Source of the DNA: Thereva unica
Lineage: Eukaryota > Arthropoda > Insecta > Diptera > Therevidae
NCBI GenBank assembly: GCA_949987705.1
Contig: OX465284.1
Span: 108,359,163-108,423,162, forward strand
Direction of reading: 5' to 3'
DNA length: 64,000 nucleotides
Shown here: in pieces, positions 1 to 12,013 of the stretch
How the letters are laid out: each line of letters starts with the position of its first letter
Position numbering within the stretch: position 1 is the first letter of the stretch
Notes under the pieces: generated by a model
Seen by the model: the letters and a program-made list of their open reading frames with translations, nothing else
Told to the model about the DNA's origin: nothing
The model's database searches: none
Translations under genes and position numbers: made by a program

Positions 1-619
1 ATCACACCTTGAAATCCATCCAATTCCATGCTTCTTTCCAGTTATTTTTATCTCCCACGCTACACACCTGTCTAAAATGTGTGTATAAAAACCACATGAA
101 CTCCTTTTTTCCCGCGTGCCGCCTGACACCAACCACATTGCCATGCCGCGCGGTATATCTCCATCTGTAGAAACATTACAACCTGCCACAGAGTAATTAG
201 TCTGTCATTGATGGATAGCTTGAGCGATGTCTCAGGAGCATAAAGGACATGAGTATCTGCATTAAGCCGGCAAATCGCGCGCAATCCATCTTTGTTAGCA
301 GATGTGCCGCGGGTTATTATAATGGGATTAGCATAATTTATGCAGCGATGGTGTAAACTAGACTAGACTAGATGCTGAGACGGAGAGTGTCGATATTAAT
401 TATTGTTGTTAACATTTTAAGGTAGAAAGTAGAGAGGAGGGATGAGGGGGTGGGAATGTAGTGTTGATGGATCCATGTTTGAAACGATGCATTCAAGTGC
501 AATCTTTCAATCTTTCCCCACATAAAACCCGAGTGAGACTCGTATTCATCAAAGTTAATTAACAAAAATCCGAGTCGAGTCTGAATAGTCCGAATTTTTT
601 GCGGTAATTGATAGTCACT
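1..619. other. Non-repetitive DNA, nothing recognised
   Basis: No coding frame with family features, no inverted-repeat ends and no repeat shared with the rest of the window were seen. The short frames on the minus strand have no recognisable protein character. Confidence 0.5.
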
Positions 620-1260
620 TTCACCGGCTCAGTCCCACTATCTCCGCCAGCAGCCATGAAAGGCCATCACCTTTGCAGCCCCGATTGCCGGTGTTAATTG
701 CCAGCGACTGTGGCACTTGACATAGAAATATTTTATAAACGACCCGCCGGACAATCCACAGCGAGCCCCATGCCCACTGCCCAGCGGTGGCGGAGTCCCC
801 CCCGTCCGCCGATGATGGCAGCCGGAAGAGTGCGCTTCACTTGATTGTGTTGATTCTGATTGGTACCAATGAACACACTCAGCTTGATGGAATCCGTCAT
901 GGCTAATCCAGTCCCGAGCCGGGCAGCAGAGACAGCATCGCCAGCAGCACTTCCGAGATGATAGCTTAATTGGACAAACAGTGACGGAGAGCGGCATCTT
1001 TGTTCCAATATGAACAACAGACGAACCATCGCAGCCGGCTGCAGAGCTGTAATTGAAAATATCTTCTTGAATGCCAGCCACACGATGTAGCTCTGGAGCT
1101 AGACGGCAGCGGTGCACATTCCAGGGGCACCCAGGGGAAAAGCGATTTGCCGCTTTCAATTGTCTTGAGTCCGCCCTGAAGCCACAACAAAACCCAATCA
1201 ACGGTCATCAAACACACGGTGCGGAACTCAGCTTCGGTCTGGATAGCAGCAGATGACATA
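620..1260. other. GC-rich unique block, possible regulatory DNA
   Basis: This block is clearly richer in GC than its flanks. On the minus strand it stays open in three overlapping frames at once (638-1201, 733-1083, 966-1259), which reflects base composition rather than one coding frame. The 187-residue frame is loaded with Cys, His and Trp with no family motif. The right edge runs into TAATTGATT-type homeodomain-like words near 1280-1300. My reading is conserved non-coding DNA, possibly an enhancer, but conservation cannot be tested from one sequence. Confidence 0.25.
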
Positions 1261-2119
1261 ATCGTCGCTTGTTTGCATTTCTAATTGATTTCGCTCGATT
1301 GGCAATAGCAGCTCTGGGTGAATGTGGACGTCGTCGTCATATCTTCGCACTACTCCCAACAAGTCGCAGTACAGCATTCATGCAAACGTACAGTCCAACT
1401 ATTCATATCCACTAGCAATACACATTGTGCTCCAATCACCAGTGCATTGTGGGTCGATATCAACTCACCGGACCCCGAGTTGTTGTGGGTGACTGCAGTG
1501 CACACCGAAGAACAATATATCGCCGCTGTCCGCGTACAATGAACCTTCGGAGAACTCCCAGGGTTCCTCCGGTGGCCACACAGTATAAATATAGACCAAC
1601 ATCTGCCGAAGTTAGAGATAAAAATACACACTATTTGTGCCTCCGTGTCGCTTACGTAACCGGGGGATTACGCTCAATGGAGAACGGATAACTTCTGATG
1701 TAAGCAAACAAAAACCGCCCGACTTGTTCCCCATTGGGGAGCGTTCCGAATGTGAAGCTGGAAGCAGATACCTTGACTTTAGACAGATGCTTTCTATCTG
1801 TCTCTGTTTCTCCCGGTTTGTGCTGCTGGTGCGGGACCGGACGGGGGTGTTTGTTTTAGACTAATTTAAACTTTAGTGGCGGCTTTAAGTGTGTAAATGG
1901 TCCTAGTATTGTTGTAATTAGACGTGATTTATTTTTATGGAGGTGTTTTCTTTATGGGATAACACGAGATCGAATGCAGGAATCGAAAGAGACTTTTGCT
2001 GGTGCTGGTGCACACTGCTGGAGGATTGGTAATGTTTTCGGGTGGGGTTTTAAATCCTTTTAATCCTTGCAGTTTTTTTTTGGAATTATTTTATTCACTT
2101 TTTGTTTCTGTTTTATATT
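1261..2119. other. Unique DNA without recognised genes
   Basis: Short open frames on both strands overlap each other and show no family motifs. No transposon ends were found. Confidence 0.45.
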
Positions 2120-2250
2120 TTATAAGTGCTCCGCGAACTTTGGGGTATACTACCACCCCAGAGGTCTGTGGTGCGATTTCACGCAGTCTTACCTCGAGAT
2201 AATGTTCTTTGTATTTTCTCTCTTTACAGAAACTCCCTGTTAACACTGCA
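2120..2250 (+). repeat. Degenerate tRNA-derived SINE copy
   Basis: A decayed B box (AGAGGTCTGTGGTGCGATTT, compared with AGAGGTCCGTGGTTCGAATC in the 28.5 kb copy) is followed by a pyrimidine-rich tail with TTTTCTCTCTTTACAGAAA. The same order of B box and CT-rich tail occurs in the clearer copies at 28.5, 35.6 and 19.6-20.0 kb. The A box is poorly preserved. Confidence 0.4.
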
Positions 2251-3059
2251 CCCTGAATTAACATTTATGAAGGATATTATTCTCAAGCCAAAGTCTCCTT
2301 AAATACCTCCTTGGAGACCTTCAAACGTCCAATTCTCCATAGAAAATACTTTATGGCGCAAAGTCCGGCAATCAGACCAATTCTCTTGGTGCGCCCCAAT
2401 AGTTCTGTAATCGCGTTCAAGAGGCAGCTCAGGAAGATACAAATCGGATTTTTTATGTGAAAGTCTAAGCTTAGAAATCACCCTTTGTACTGCAAGTCTG
2501 TCATGACGTTCTTGTCATGGTATAATATTGGGTAGCAAGCTTATACCTCGGCTTCTCCAACCTCAGTTCAATAATCTTCAGTTCAATCCACATAAGTAGC
2601 TTCAGGGGCTAAACTTCAGTTCATGTTCAGTTCGTTTTTGAAATTGCTGTTGCTTTTTCGTCAGAAGTTAGAAATGCAAAAGCTCACTGGAATGATATTC
2701 CATTTGAACGAGTTAATACGTTTAACTTCAGTTCGAGTCCAGTTGGGCGAACGGAGATCTGTTTTATCTTCTGTTACAAATTGTAACCGAACTGAGGTTA
2801 TTTTAAAGTTCAGTTCCGCAATTTGCTTGAACTTACGCAGCTCGCCCGGTAAAGCCGGGATATTAAACTGAAAAAGAGGAAAGGTCGAGTTGGCGCGGAT
2901 TTCCAGTGCTCGATATGATTAATCACAGTCCGATATTCAACAGCCCTCTTTGTCAAGCTAATGGGTGTTTCAATATTCCGAACTGACGAATTCAGTGTCA
3001 GAGACGTAGGATTTTAAGTAGTTTAATCCTACTTAAGTTTTCGCAGCTGAATGCCAATA
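2251..3059. other. Unique DNA with repeated CAGTTC words
   Basis: Between 2560 and 2830 the word CAGTTC recurs irregularly (for example CTTCAGTTCAAT, CTTCAGTTCATG), giving a loose repetitive texture without a fixed period. The minus-strand frame at 2299-2481 is not recognised. Confidence 0.35.
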
Positions 3060-3950
3060 TAGTATGATAGAGAATAGCTACGATATACAAGCTTACCGCT
3101 CCCAACTTTGCTCTATCATCCTTAATTTAGTCCCTACTGCCAATCCTAATTTGTACTCCCTCATCTTTTTTAGGTTGATAGACGATAAAGAACATCCAAA
3201 ACCAATTAAGATGATCACAAATAAAGAGAATAAAATCGGGGTAGGACTCCGTAGTATGGCTCATCGTGCCCAACAAGGCAAAAAAGAAGAGGCTTTTGGA
3301 AGATCTGCGAAGGTGACTGCAAATATGGCCCAGCAGCACCAGCTCGCAAGGTAATCTGAGCGAGCTGAAAAAAATGGTAAGTAGGGTGAGTACCTTGTTC
3401 AAGGTGAAGTTGGACCAGGCCCTTCGGAGAAGGAAACGGGCGGGAAAGAAAATTCTGCTTGGACTAAGGTATAGTGGAAGAAAAACTGAAAAGCGAAAAA
3501 AGGAATATTATGAGATGCGCTTATTATAACTGCAGCAAACTCCGCCGTCGCCTGGTCCCAAGTCCAGGGTGTGAAAGGAGGAGGGTTGTCGACCTGCCGA
3601 ATTGATCGTAAAAACTAGGCAAGAAACCGCATTTTTCAAAGCGGCACCGACAGCAGCGTATCCGTTGCGGGGATGTCCCGCTCGGACCGCCAGCTAACGG
3701 ATCAAAGATAACTGCAGCAAGTGATCTTGAAGAAGTACAGATCGATTATTTCTTTAACGAACTTTGGGGAAGAGATCGCATCACGCAAACGCACAAGGGG
3801 GACCTTTTAGTGGAGCTGAAGAAGGGAGAAGAAAAAACGATGGATCTACAGCAAAAGATTATATCTTCGCCAGGAGAAACAGCGTAGCGATCTTTTCAGG
3901 CATGCAATCCGATAGCATTCCTGTTTTCTTATATGTTTTTCTTTAATAGC
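3060..3950 (+). pseudogene. Possible ORF1 (gag-like) relic of a non-LTR retrotransposon
   Basis: The first half reads as broken frames rich in Lys and Arg. At 3778-3860 one frame reads HKGDLLVELKKGEEK, which resembles the segment of R1/LOA-type ORF1 proteins that normally follows an RKTRxGDLLLEL-like motif. ORF1 products bind RNA and form particles with the element RNA. Frames shift several times and no zinc knuckles are visible. A dispersed repeat block (3541-3712) lies inside. The assignment rests on one motif and could be wrong. Confidence 0.25.
3541..3712 (+). repeat. Dispersed repeat C, copy 1
   Basis: The section from 3641 (CACCGACAGCAGCGTATCCG, then a GC-rich stretch, then CAGCTAACGGATCAAAG) recurs at 6622-6685 in the same orientation and at 60761-60835 inverted. 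The preceding GGAGGAGGGTTGTCGACCTGCC also matches the 60.8 kb copy, so the homology extends beyond the short core. No ends or duplications were found. Confidence 0.5.
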
Positions 3951-5309
3951 CACAGTTGCAGGCTTCCACCGTGAAGACCAAAGATCACTAAAGGCCCAAG
4001 ATCGCCTCGGTGTTTTCATAGTGGACTCTCACATGCATTACAACTGTATGAGTCTTATTCAGGACTCGTACTCGTAAAGGAAAACTAAAAAGAGTGTTAA
4101 CAGAAAATTGGGGCTCTCAGATGAAGCCTTGGAATCCAAAATTACTAAAAATGTGTTTACAAAGATTTACATAAATACCAAAATCAAAAAATTGCAAAGA
4201 TTTACTACTGGATATTCCAAAATTGCACAAACTTTTTGACTTTGTAGTTTCTTAATGATATCTGGGCGTGATTCAGACCCGTTGTTGTCCATGAAAGTCT
4301 CTTACCTGGAACAAAAAGAAAGAAAAGAACATATTACTTATAAAATTTGATAATTTTTGTAAGAATAAAATATCTAAAATAATGGCAAATCAGTTAGTTT
4401 TAAAATAAAGCGATTCTTCTTCTTTATCCCTTCCCTATTTTATTTTATTTTCAAAATTAACCTTCTTTACACACAGAACTCTTTACAGAAAGTAGATTTT
4501 CTTCTTCTTCTTGTGTTTATTCTTCTCACATCCTCTTTTCCTATATCTATGACATATGTATATTAAATTAAATAGGCTAGCGCCATCTTTTTTTGATATT
4601 AATAAACCTTTGACGTTATTTAGAAAAGAATAAGTTTGCAACAAAAAAAAATTGGAATGGACGAAAATTTCATTCATTAAAACTCCCCAAAAATGATCAT
4701 ATCTCCACCACGAAACCATCTCCTATAGAATTATCTAAATGCAAACGTGTTTTCCTTAACGACAACACAAACAAATATATCAAAATGCAATCATGGCTGG
4801 CAAACAAAGATGAATTCCACGTTTTTTTTTTTACCTGTCTACGTTTAATCAAAAATTGGAAGCTTTTAATTTATTTAATTTACATAAACAACAGAGCCCA
4901 CCGGTTCGGGTGCAGGTTAACCCTGTGTTGCCGCCCACAAATTTCCGGCAACACACAAACACACACGCACACACAATACAGAAAACGAAAATATTTGCCT
5001 TTGACCGGTTTACCTGAAAAACTCTGGCTACCGCTTATCTAGAATTACCTGTGCTCGTGCCTGCTTTGTGGGTATGTTGTTACCTGAAGCTTTTTGGCTC
5101 AATTCTAGGTCAACAATCAGCATTCAAAAATTCTTTGGCTTTTGTGAAATTGTTTTGTTGTGGGTATTGACGCAGGCGGCATACAGATAATGGGGAATGT
5201 TTATTAAAATACAGGGTTTCGGTGGAGTTCAGAGTTTGGAGGAATGACGAGTAGATAGCGTGGTGGCAGGTAGGGGGGTGATTATGAAATGTCAATTGTT
5301 TATGGTGTA
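3951..5309. other. AT-rich unique DNA with a short AC microsatellite
   Basis: No protein or element was recognised. An interrupted (AC)n microsatellite lies at about 4950-4978. T-rich runs are common from 4400 to 4520. Confidence 0.5.
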
Positions 5310-6060
5310 TTTTTACCATGTCAACATTCCGTGGATCCTGCGAGAGTGTAATGTTTCCCCGGACACTAATTCATCGGGGGCAATCTGAAAATAAACGCGA
5401 AGCACACACCCAGCAGCAGCACAGCAGAAGCATGGCAGTGTCAGAGGCGATGTCATCAGAGCTCAAATTTAGACCGTCACAATGCGCCTCGTTTGCTGAA
5501 TTTCCCATGAGAAAATCGGAGCTGACTCGGCATTTTCTGTCGTCGTCGTCGTTGTTGGGTTGAATTTTAATTGAAGTCAAAAACGTATAAACAGACCACC
5601 ACCACCAGAACCAGAACCAGCGAACGAGCTGGCGATGTGCAGTCGCTGCAGAATGGAAACTTGCAGCCAGCATACACCAAGGGCAGCAGCCAGACATACG
5701 GGGGTTACCCGGGGGGTAGTTATGGGGAAAATAGTGTGAGAACAAGACTCCTTGCGATCCTCCACTACTCTGGAATCGCCATCTGTGTAATATGGAATTT
5801 GCAGTGGAACTGTGGAACCCTTCGGGGCGTCCTGGAATACGGAAGGGTCCGCCTCGGGGGGTCCTGTGCTCTTTTTATGCTTTTTTCCATCCTCCAGCGT
5901 CGATAACACTTGCAGAAGCAGCGTCTAACAAAAATGTAGAAATATCCACCACCACCAACCACCCCCAACCTTGGCATCCCTGCTCAACCCTGCATACGGT
6001 CTCTGTACAATGCAAAGCTGCCACACGTAGTACAACAACCATAGTCTAGCGAGAGCTCTA
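5310..6060. other. GC-richer unique block with trinucleotide runs
   Basis: The block holds (CCA)n and CCAGAA repeats at 5597-5625, a (GTC)n run near 5538-5552 and overlapping open frames on both strands (5371-5745, 5571-5906, 5577-5909) that shadow one another. No frame has a motif. It resembles leader or regulatory DNA of fly genes more than transposon DNA, but this is only an impression of composition. Confidence 0.25.
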
Positions 6061-6621
6061 AAGATATAGTCACAAAACTGTGGGTCGAGAGGCAGGTTGG
6101 AAAAGTCATTATATCAACAATCCCCAACCTTGGTCACTCCACTTGAAATATTTTGGTGGAGGGGGAATGAGAGGGCTTCCGACCCAGTATATGCCATACT
6201 CATATGAATCCTAGTGCGAAGCAGGGTTAGGGGTTGGGGGATGGACGATATGAGCTGTACTTGCACTTTCGCCCGCCGCCGCCTTTAATTAGTTCGACAT
6301 CAAATATAGCAGCCGAGGTCATGTTTACTCGCTTTGATAGGTGAACATTGAGCGTGTTGTAGGGGATGCCAGGGGGTGGGGCAGGGCGGGTTGGTAAAGA
6401 TTTGAACTTTGCGAATTAACTTTGGAGAAGAACACGAAATTTTCATTCTGGCATGGACAAGAGTTTAATAAAGCGAACGAATTGGTGACGAGGGGATATG
6501 GAATGACTCTTGGTATTTTGGGAGTTTTTGTTGTTGTAGATAGAAGGGAAAATGGAAATGCGAGCCTTCATTCGGAGGACGGTTGGAAACTCTAATTTAA
6601 GAACATCATAGGCTATCTCTC
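6061..6621. other. Unique DNA, nothing recognised
   Basis: G-rich and C-rich stretches occur at 6120-6260 and 6360-6400. No gene or element was identified. Confidence 0.45.
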
Positions 6622-6685
6622 GCACCGACAGCAGCGTATCTGCTGTGGGGACGTCCTGCTGGGACCGACAGCTAACGGATAAAAG
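6622..6685 (+). repeat. Dispersed repeat C, copy 2
   Basis: A 64-bp match to the core of the repeat at 3641-3710, with about 10 differences and the same orientation. Only the core is present. Confidence 0.55.
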
Positions 6686-6742
6686 AAGGAAGAAAGAACT
6701 CCTCGTATCTTGAAACCTTTTCTATACTTCGAACTAATCTTA

Positions 6743-6985
6743 CTACTAAACTAACACCCCCATTCTATAATTGTGACTAGTCACAAGTCACAAGCATTGG
6801 CAACTCGCACTTTGTTGTTATGAACTTCTCTTATTTTAATTGCTATGTCAATATTGACAGAAGTTACGTCTACTTCACTTCTACGTTACTTTTCATTTAG
6901 TATAAGCCATCAAGTTGAGTACCCCACACTTGTGATTGCGTTGTGACTTGTGATTGCTTTTAGAATATGGGAGTTAGCTTAGTAC
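6743..6985. mobile_element. Short inverted-repeat element (MITE-like), about 240 bp
   Basis: The left end (TACTAAACTAACACCCCCAT, then TCTATA) matches the reverse complement of the right end (GTACTAAGCTAACTCCC, then ATATTCTA). Inside each end is a TGTGACT/CACAAGTCACAA motif that also occurs in inverted form. There is no coding capacity. No clear target duplication was found, so the superfamily is unknown. Confidence 0.5.
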
Positions 6986-7278
6986 TGTCACTTAAAAAAG
7001 CAACAGGATACCAATAACGAACCCAGTCGCCAATAAGTTCGACAACTCGATCAGCACCTCGTATATACGCCTAGGTAGGTATGTGAAGGGCTTCCTCCAT
7101 TGCGACCGAAGGCCCAATTACAGCTTGGTTCACAGTTTTGTTGCCACACTTCGTGTACCTTGTGTTCAGTGGTTGTGGAATTTAGGAAGCTTATCACTGA
7201 TCGCCACGCCGCTGATCACTCTACTTGATCTCCAGTCTGTAGACCTCTTTTAGGTTTTCCAAAATGTAACTGCCTTAG

Positions 7279-7470
7279 CTAAAGACTCGCATTTATACAG
7301 GAAGTGAACCTGTGTTTCTCTCTCGTTCGTCTATGCACGTAGAGGTGCCAGAACCGTGAACCGTTAATAATCCCTAGATACACCGCTGCTCCAACGCCCT
7401 CTGACGTCTTGGAGCTATCGGTGAATATTCCTACATCGAACTTTCGTAGGACGTCTCCGTTTCTCCACAC
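7279..7470 (-). pseudogene. RNase H domain relic of a non-LTR retrotransposon
   Basis: The frame reads DVGIFTDSSKTSEGVGAAVY, the first strand of an RNase H domain as found at the C-terminal end of ORF2 in I- and Jockey-related elements (usual form YTDGSKxxxGVGxGVY). The first catalytic Asp (TD) is still present. In the living element this domain removes RNA from the RNA:DNA hybrid during target-primed reverse transcription. Downstream on the same strand the other catalytic residues are not recognisable and stops occur. No RT sequence joins it here. A 5S-derived repeat begins within about 150 bp on the other side. Confidence 0.6.
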
Positions 7471-7614
7471 TCAGAAATGGATGAATTCTGATAGGCCGAA
7501 GAGCGGAAGCACTGGTAGGAAAACGGTCACTTGGAAATGGATATGTTTAAAGCATGTGCGAAACTTTGATACTATCCAAGCGGGAAAAATTCTCCACTAC
7601 CTCTTCTAAATGGA

Positions 7615-8100
7615 GCAAATTTTCAGCGCTGCCAATATGCTCCTAAAGGAGTAAAATTGGAGCTCTAAGAAATTGTATAGGACAATGAAAACGGGTAATT
7701 ATTTGGGTGACCATTACCGTTAGATTCGTTCTCATTCGATTACGAAAGTCAAGCAGCATTGCATGTGGTTTGTACTTAGTTGGGGGACCGCTGGATAAAG
7801 ACACTCGCTTTTGGAAGCACCAAAATTTAACCTAAGTGAATAAAAATATAAAAGCTTTGCGACATCATACCTTATTGACATATCTTCGGGCCGATTTTTT
7901 ACGCTTCGAAAACGCTTCTAAATGAGCATTAAAAGAGTTTTCACTCTGCGGATATGTAATTTTTAAAAAGTATGTAGAAGTGGTATGGAAATGAGCTCAT
8001 TTCAAGCTTTTTAAGGAATGTTATAAGATTCATATTGCAGCATCCCCTCCATTTCCCGCTAGGGTGACACAGGAACTGAGTATGTAAGTTAAAATGGACG
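7615..8100 (+). mobile_element. 5S rRNA-derived SINE-like repeat, copy 1
   Basis: The core at 7726-7802 corresponds to about positions 29-104 of arthropod 5S rRNA (TTCTCATTCGATTACG, AAGCAGCATTG, then GTACTTAGTTGGGGGACCGC). All parts of the 5S internal promoter (A box, intermediate element, C box) fall in that interval. Upstream, AGCGCTGCCAATATGCTCC and TTGTATAGGACAATGAAAAC are family-specific and also seen at 35.3 and 11.8 kb. Downstream, GAATAAAAATATAAAAGCTT and AAACGCTTCTAAATGAGCAT match the copies at 29.8, 34.8 and 59.8 kb. The 5S start and end are missing, so it is not a 5S gene. Confidence 0.8.
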
Positions 8101-9119
8101 AGGTATAAACAAACGAACCTTGGTGAAATGTAATCTCTACCAACTTTGAATTTCATGCTGATTTGTGATGTTTATATTGTTCTGCCTGGTTGGTAAGCAG
8201 ATTTTACCACAATCAATGAAGATTCATAACAAAATGCACAACGCTCAGTTCTTTTTCTTGTATTTTAGTTTCTCCACAGCAATATTGCAACATGAGTATG
8301 TAAAAAATCGTTTCAATTTTAATTTAGAAAAATATGACTTCCAAAAAAGGTCGATGCGTACTCTCCATTAACAAGCAACACACATAAAATATCGCAACAT
8401 GCCATTCCACCACCTTGAATAAATACCAATCATTCATTAGTTAATCTTGAACTATTAAAAACTCTTCCAGAACCAGTATTTATGTTCATGGTCAAAATTC
8501 TAAACTCAAACAACAAAAAAAAAACCACAACGAAAAATTCGTCAAATATAATTTAAATATTTCAAGCCTCGAGGCAAGAAAGTTTGAGTAAGCAACGAAG
8601 GTGTTACACAGGTGAAAGGGCCCAAAACGTGACCCTTACTAATTTGCCAGAGAAAGTTTTTATAAATGTCCAATTGGCAATGAATTTATGTTTTTTTTGT
8701 TTGGGGAGGAAGATATTATTTTTTTGGTTATGTTTAGTAGGAACAGCGTGTTTGTAAGTCATTAACATTTCATTTCATTTTTTCAATGGACAAGGGTCAT
8801 TCCAATGTTTTTGTTTATAAATTATTAGAAGATTTTTTAAATTGTTTTTTGTTTGTTTTATTTTTTTTAAATAATTTAACATCGAATTTCTATAAAAAAA
8901 ATTTCAATAACAGTTGCCATTTTAAATTTCGTGTCATTTTTGAACTGTCAAAATGCAACTGTCATTGCAATGACATCTGCAAACCAGATTAAATATTGCG
9001 GACCTCACACATATACGCACTCTCCCCTTATTACTACGAAAATCAACTGGTCTAAGTCTCAGGGGCTTGTGTTCTCACAGCTTCTATCAGCTCTGTGTGT
9101 AAACTGAAGACAGTTCACT
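8101..9119. other. AT-rich DNA, nothing recognised
   Basis: Poly(T) and poly(A) runs dominate 8680-8930. Frames at 8165-8371 and 8786-8992 are low-complexity. No element ends were seen. Confidence 0.5.
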
Positions 9120-9600
9120 TAAGTACTGATCTAGTCCTGCCATGGAAGCATTAAAGAAGCATATGATCTTACGGTGCTATCCGAAATCTACGAACGAATG
9201 GAGGAACTGAAGTTCACAGATCAATTAACTCAACTCACTTAAACCTGATTGAGTCGGGTCTTAAACAGAGAACAAATTCAGTACAACGTATTGGTGCCCT
9301 TTGAAATAGAGGCCTTAGACAAGAAGATTCACAATCCTGCGTAATATTTAAGGTTGTATTAGAGAAAGCGGTACGAGAGGCATGTATCGAAACCAGAGGA
9401 ACAATTCTAAATAAGTCTGTTTAGCTTATGGTATATGTATATATTAGGCTTTGAGGATTATCAACTGGAAAAGTAACCCGTAAAACTAGGAACGGTGGAA
9501 GACGATTCTTGAGGCGGCCAAGGCTCACAGAGAGCTGCGGCGTCAGTGATGAGGTTCTATCTGCAAAATCAGCTTCCAAATCTATGTGGTTCAGAACAAG
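9120..9600 (+). pseudogene. Reverse transcriptase fragment, non-LTR retrotransposon
   Basis: Across changing frames the plus strand reads LTVLSEIYERMEELKF, then NRGLRQEDSQSCVIF, then KAVREACIETRGTILNKSV. This corresponds to RT region B (usual GLRQGDxLSCxLFN) and the helix after it; ETRGTIxNKS is typical of one group of insect LINEs with a plain EN-RT ORF2. The expected next motif (ADD box) is replaced by stops at about 9420-9450. Later frames near 9480-9600 read TRNGGRRFLRRPRL and may be thumb sequence. At least four frame changes or stops make it inactive. Confidence 0.55.
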
Positions 9601-11110
9601 TACCAACCAGACATCAACATCATAGAGCCCACACTATAAAAGAAAGGAAACGAGCACGCGTATTGAACATAAATAAGTCCATATTTGCGTTTTAAACCAA
9701 AACAGAGTGACGTTGCTCGCTTGTGCAACTTGAGACCATTACCAGCGAGCACTAATAACAAGAGTGATGAGCTAGAACAAATTTTTAAAAATGTTTCATT
9801 GCCCTTGAAATCAGCTGATAAAAATTTCAATAGGAGTGAAAAAGTCAAAATGAACAAAGAAATAATATCTATGATAAAAGAAGGCAGAATTACTTAGCCA
9901 CTAAACGCAGCGTATGTGAAAGAAAGATAAAAAATGAAGGGGAAGTGGCTGGAATGTATATTATAAGATTCCCGCCTTTTTTAATGGACAATACAAGTGC
10001 ATTCGTACGCCCAAAACAACAACACATGTGCATTCGTAAGCCAAAATCGCTATACCAACACGAAATGTTTACCCATCAAATTACTGCTCTGTTCCAGTTT
10101 TGCTTCCATTTGAATGTAAACATTCCAGTAGGGGAATCAAGGAACATCTTCTGTTTCTTTCGTAATAATGTATTTTTTGCATAAGATGTATTTCCATCGC
10201 GCGTTTGTTATTATTTTTTTGATATTTTTGCTTAATGTTATTTCTAATCTCTTCTTTCATATGTTTAACTCTTTTACTTGTCCTTGAGCTCTACCTAATC
10301 ACTCTTGTTATTAGTGCTCGCTGCCATTACTGAGCATGTAAATAGCGAGTTTGAAATTTCCTTCTTTTATGGCCCGGCCTCTAACACAAGCATTTCTCTT
10401 GGAACTTCTAAGGACCAGAACAGAAATTACATGGAGGATAACAATAGAATCAGAACTGAAAAAAAATCGACTAAGCGCGAACTGAAACGAAGGGAACAAA
10501 AACATAGATAAGGATGGTCTTGCTTATCTTGGCTCCTAGCCCTTATCATACCAATCTATAAAAAAACTACAACAAAATCTCAACTTCCACAATAACTTTT
10601 CGAGTACATCTGCCCCCAAAATTATTGGGATTTCTAAAATTATAACATCCGACACCTTTTATTTACCGCCGCCGGCCTCTATTGTCGAAATATGTGAAGA
10701 ATTTCTCAGTCGTCCGCGACCGCGAATATGACAACAACATTAAAAAATATTTACGAAAAGAATTATAGCATAAAAGCCGCGCCATTAAGCATACCAGCTC
10801 TGGTGGTCGGATATCGCCGGGTGGCCATTGGCCAATTAAAATGCTGGCATCAAATCCGTTCAGTCTAGCGCCCGACCCGAGGGCAGATACGGCGAAGTTC
10901 AAAAGCTTCCGCAGCGCGCAGGGCGGGGGCGGTGCGAGAATTAAAGTGCTGTCAGCAACATGCAACAATTTTTCTATTTTTTCACTCACGATTTTGTGGC
11001 GTCCTTACACCCTCGCCCCGAAACTAGTTCACTACAGCTTTCCAGGCGGACTCTTTAGATTCGCGGAATTGGCCGTGGGCCCGCGAGCATATCACTGCCA
11101 AGAGCTGTGA
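9601..11110. other. Unique DNA; GC-rich block at 10640-11110
   Basis: 9601-10640 shows short unrelated frames only. From 10640 the sequence turns GC-rich (GCCGCCGGCC; GGGCGGGGGCGG) with the homeobox-like word CCAATTAAAATG near 10830. The minus-strand frame 10663-10989 is open but has no motif. It is a candidate conserved non-coding block on composition alone. Confidence 0.25.
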
Positions 11111-11824
11111 TAGTACAACAAAGTTTTCACGTGAATGAGATTTCCTGGGGTGCCTTGAGACGTGTGAGGATTTTTGGCGGTGGAAAGTTTTTGGGTGGTT
11201 TTTCCCTCCAATAAATAAATATGGAATGGGTTTTTTTACTATTTGATCGGGGGTTGAAGACAACTCACCCTCTTTGGCGTTTTATATTCAAACAAACCTG
11301 AATCTTGTGATAAAAATAAACATTTCCTTAAGAAAAATCTGTTCAAAGCTAAAATTTCCGCGACAATATTGAAGATGTGGACTTAAAAAATATACGACAA
11401 CAAAATTTAACTCTTTTCTGGGTTAAAAGTGCAAATATGTACCGAATTCGATCTTGTCCCGATAACAACAAAACTAAGGAATTTTTTGGATGTATGAACA
11501 AATGGAAGTTTTGCTGTTCAAATTTTGATCTCACATTAAATATAGGAAATTTTTAAAAAACCGAGGACGGAGAAACAGTTGGGGCTGGTAGAAAATCGGT
11601 TTGTAGCAACACTGGTGAAAACCCCTTACGTTAATATATGGCAGTTTCGTTGGAGTGATTTTAGATCCACCCTGACATATTCAGGTATCGGTATCCTAAT
11701 AGAAGCTTACAAATGCACGGTGTCTGCATAAAACCCGTCCGCTCCTAGCCAGCAACAGGCACCCAAACCCAGGGTCAAATCGCCTATTTGACACTCAAAC
11801 GCTCACACTTTTACCACACTATAG
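11111..11824. other. AT-rich DNA, nothing recognised
   Basis: No coding motifs, no inverted ends and no match to other repeats in the window were found. Confidence 0.45.
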
Positions 11825-11998
11825 GTAGCAAACTTGGGGCTTTAAGAACTTGTATAGGACAAAGAAAACGGGCATTTATTTTGGTTTCCATAAAGTGTGC
11901 CATTAGCTACTGAGTAGACCGGTTTTCGTTCGATTGTGAAGGTCAAGCAGCATTGAACGGGGTTAGTACTTAGTTGGGGGACCGTTTGCTAAGACCGG
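11825..11998 (+). mobile_element. 5S rRNA-derived repeat, copy 2 (3' part missing)
   Basis: The core at 11917-11998 reads GACCGGTTTTCGTTCGATTG, GGTCAAGCAGCATTG and TTAGTACTTAGTTGGGGGAC, the 5S-derived interval. The family-specific 5' part (CTTTAAGAACTTGTATAGGA; GTGTGCCATTAGC) precedes it. The family 3' tail is absent: the repeat stops right after the 5S-like part and abuts an RT relic on the opposite strand. Confidence 0.75.
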
Positions 11999-12013
11999 CC
12001 ATATAATTCAGGT

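Noticed and set aside
638..1201. Longest open frame in the window (187 residues, minus)
   Set aside because: Three overlapping frames of the same strand are open together, the peptide is full of Cys, His and Trp with no family motif, and start and splice signals are lacking.
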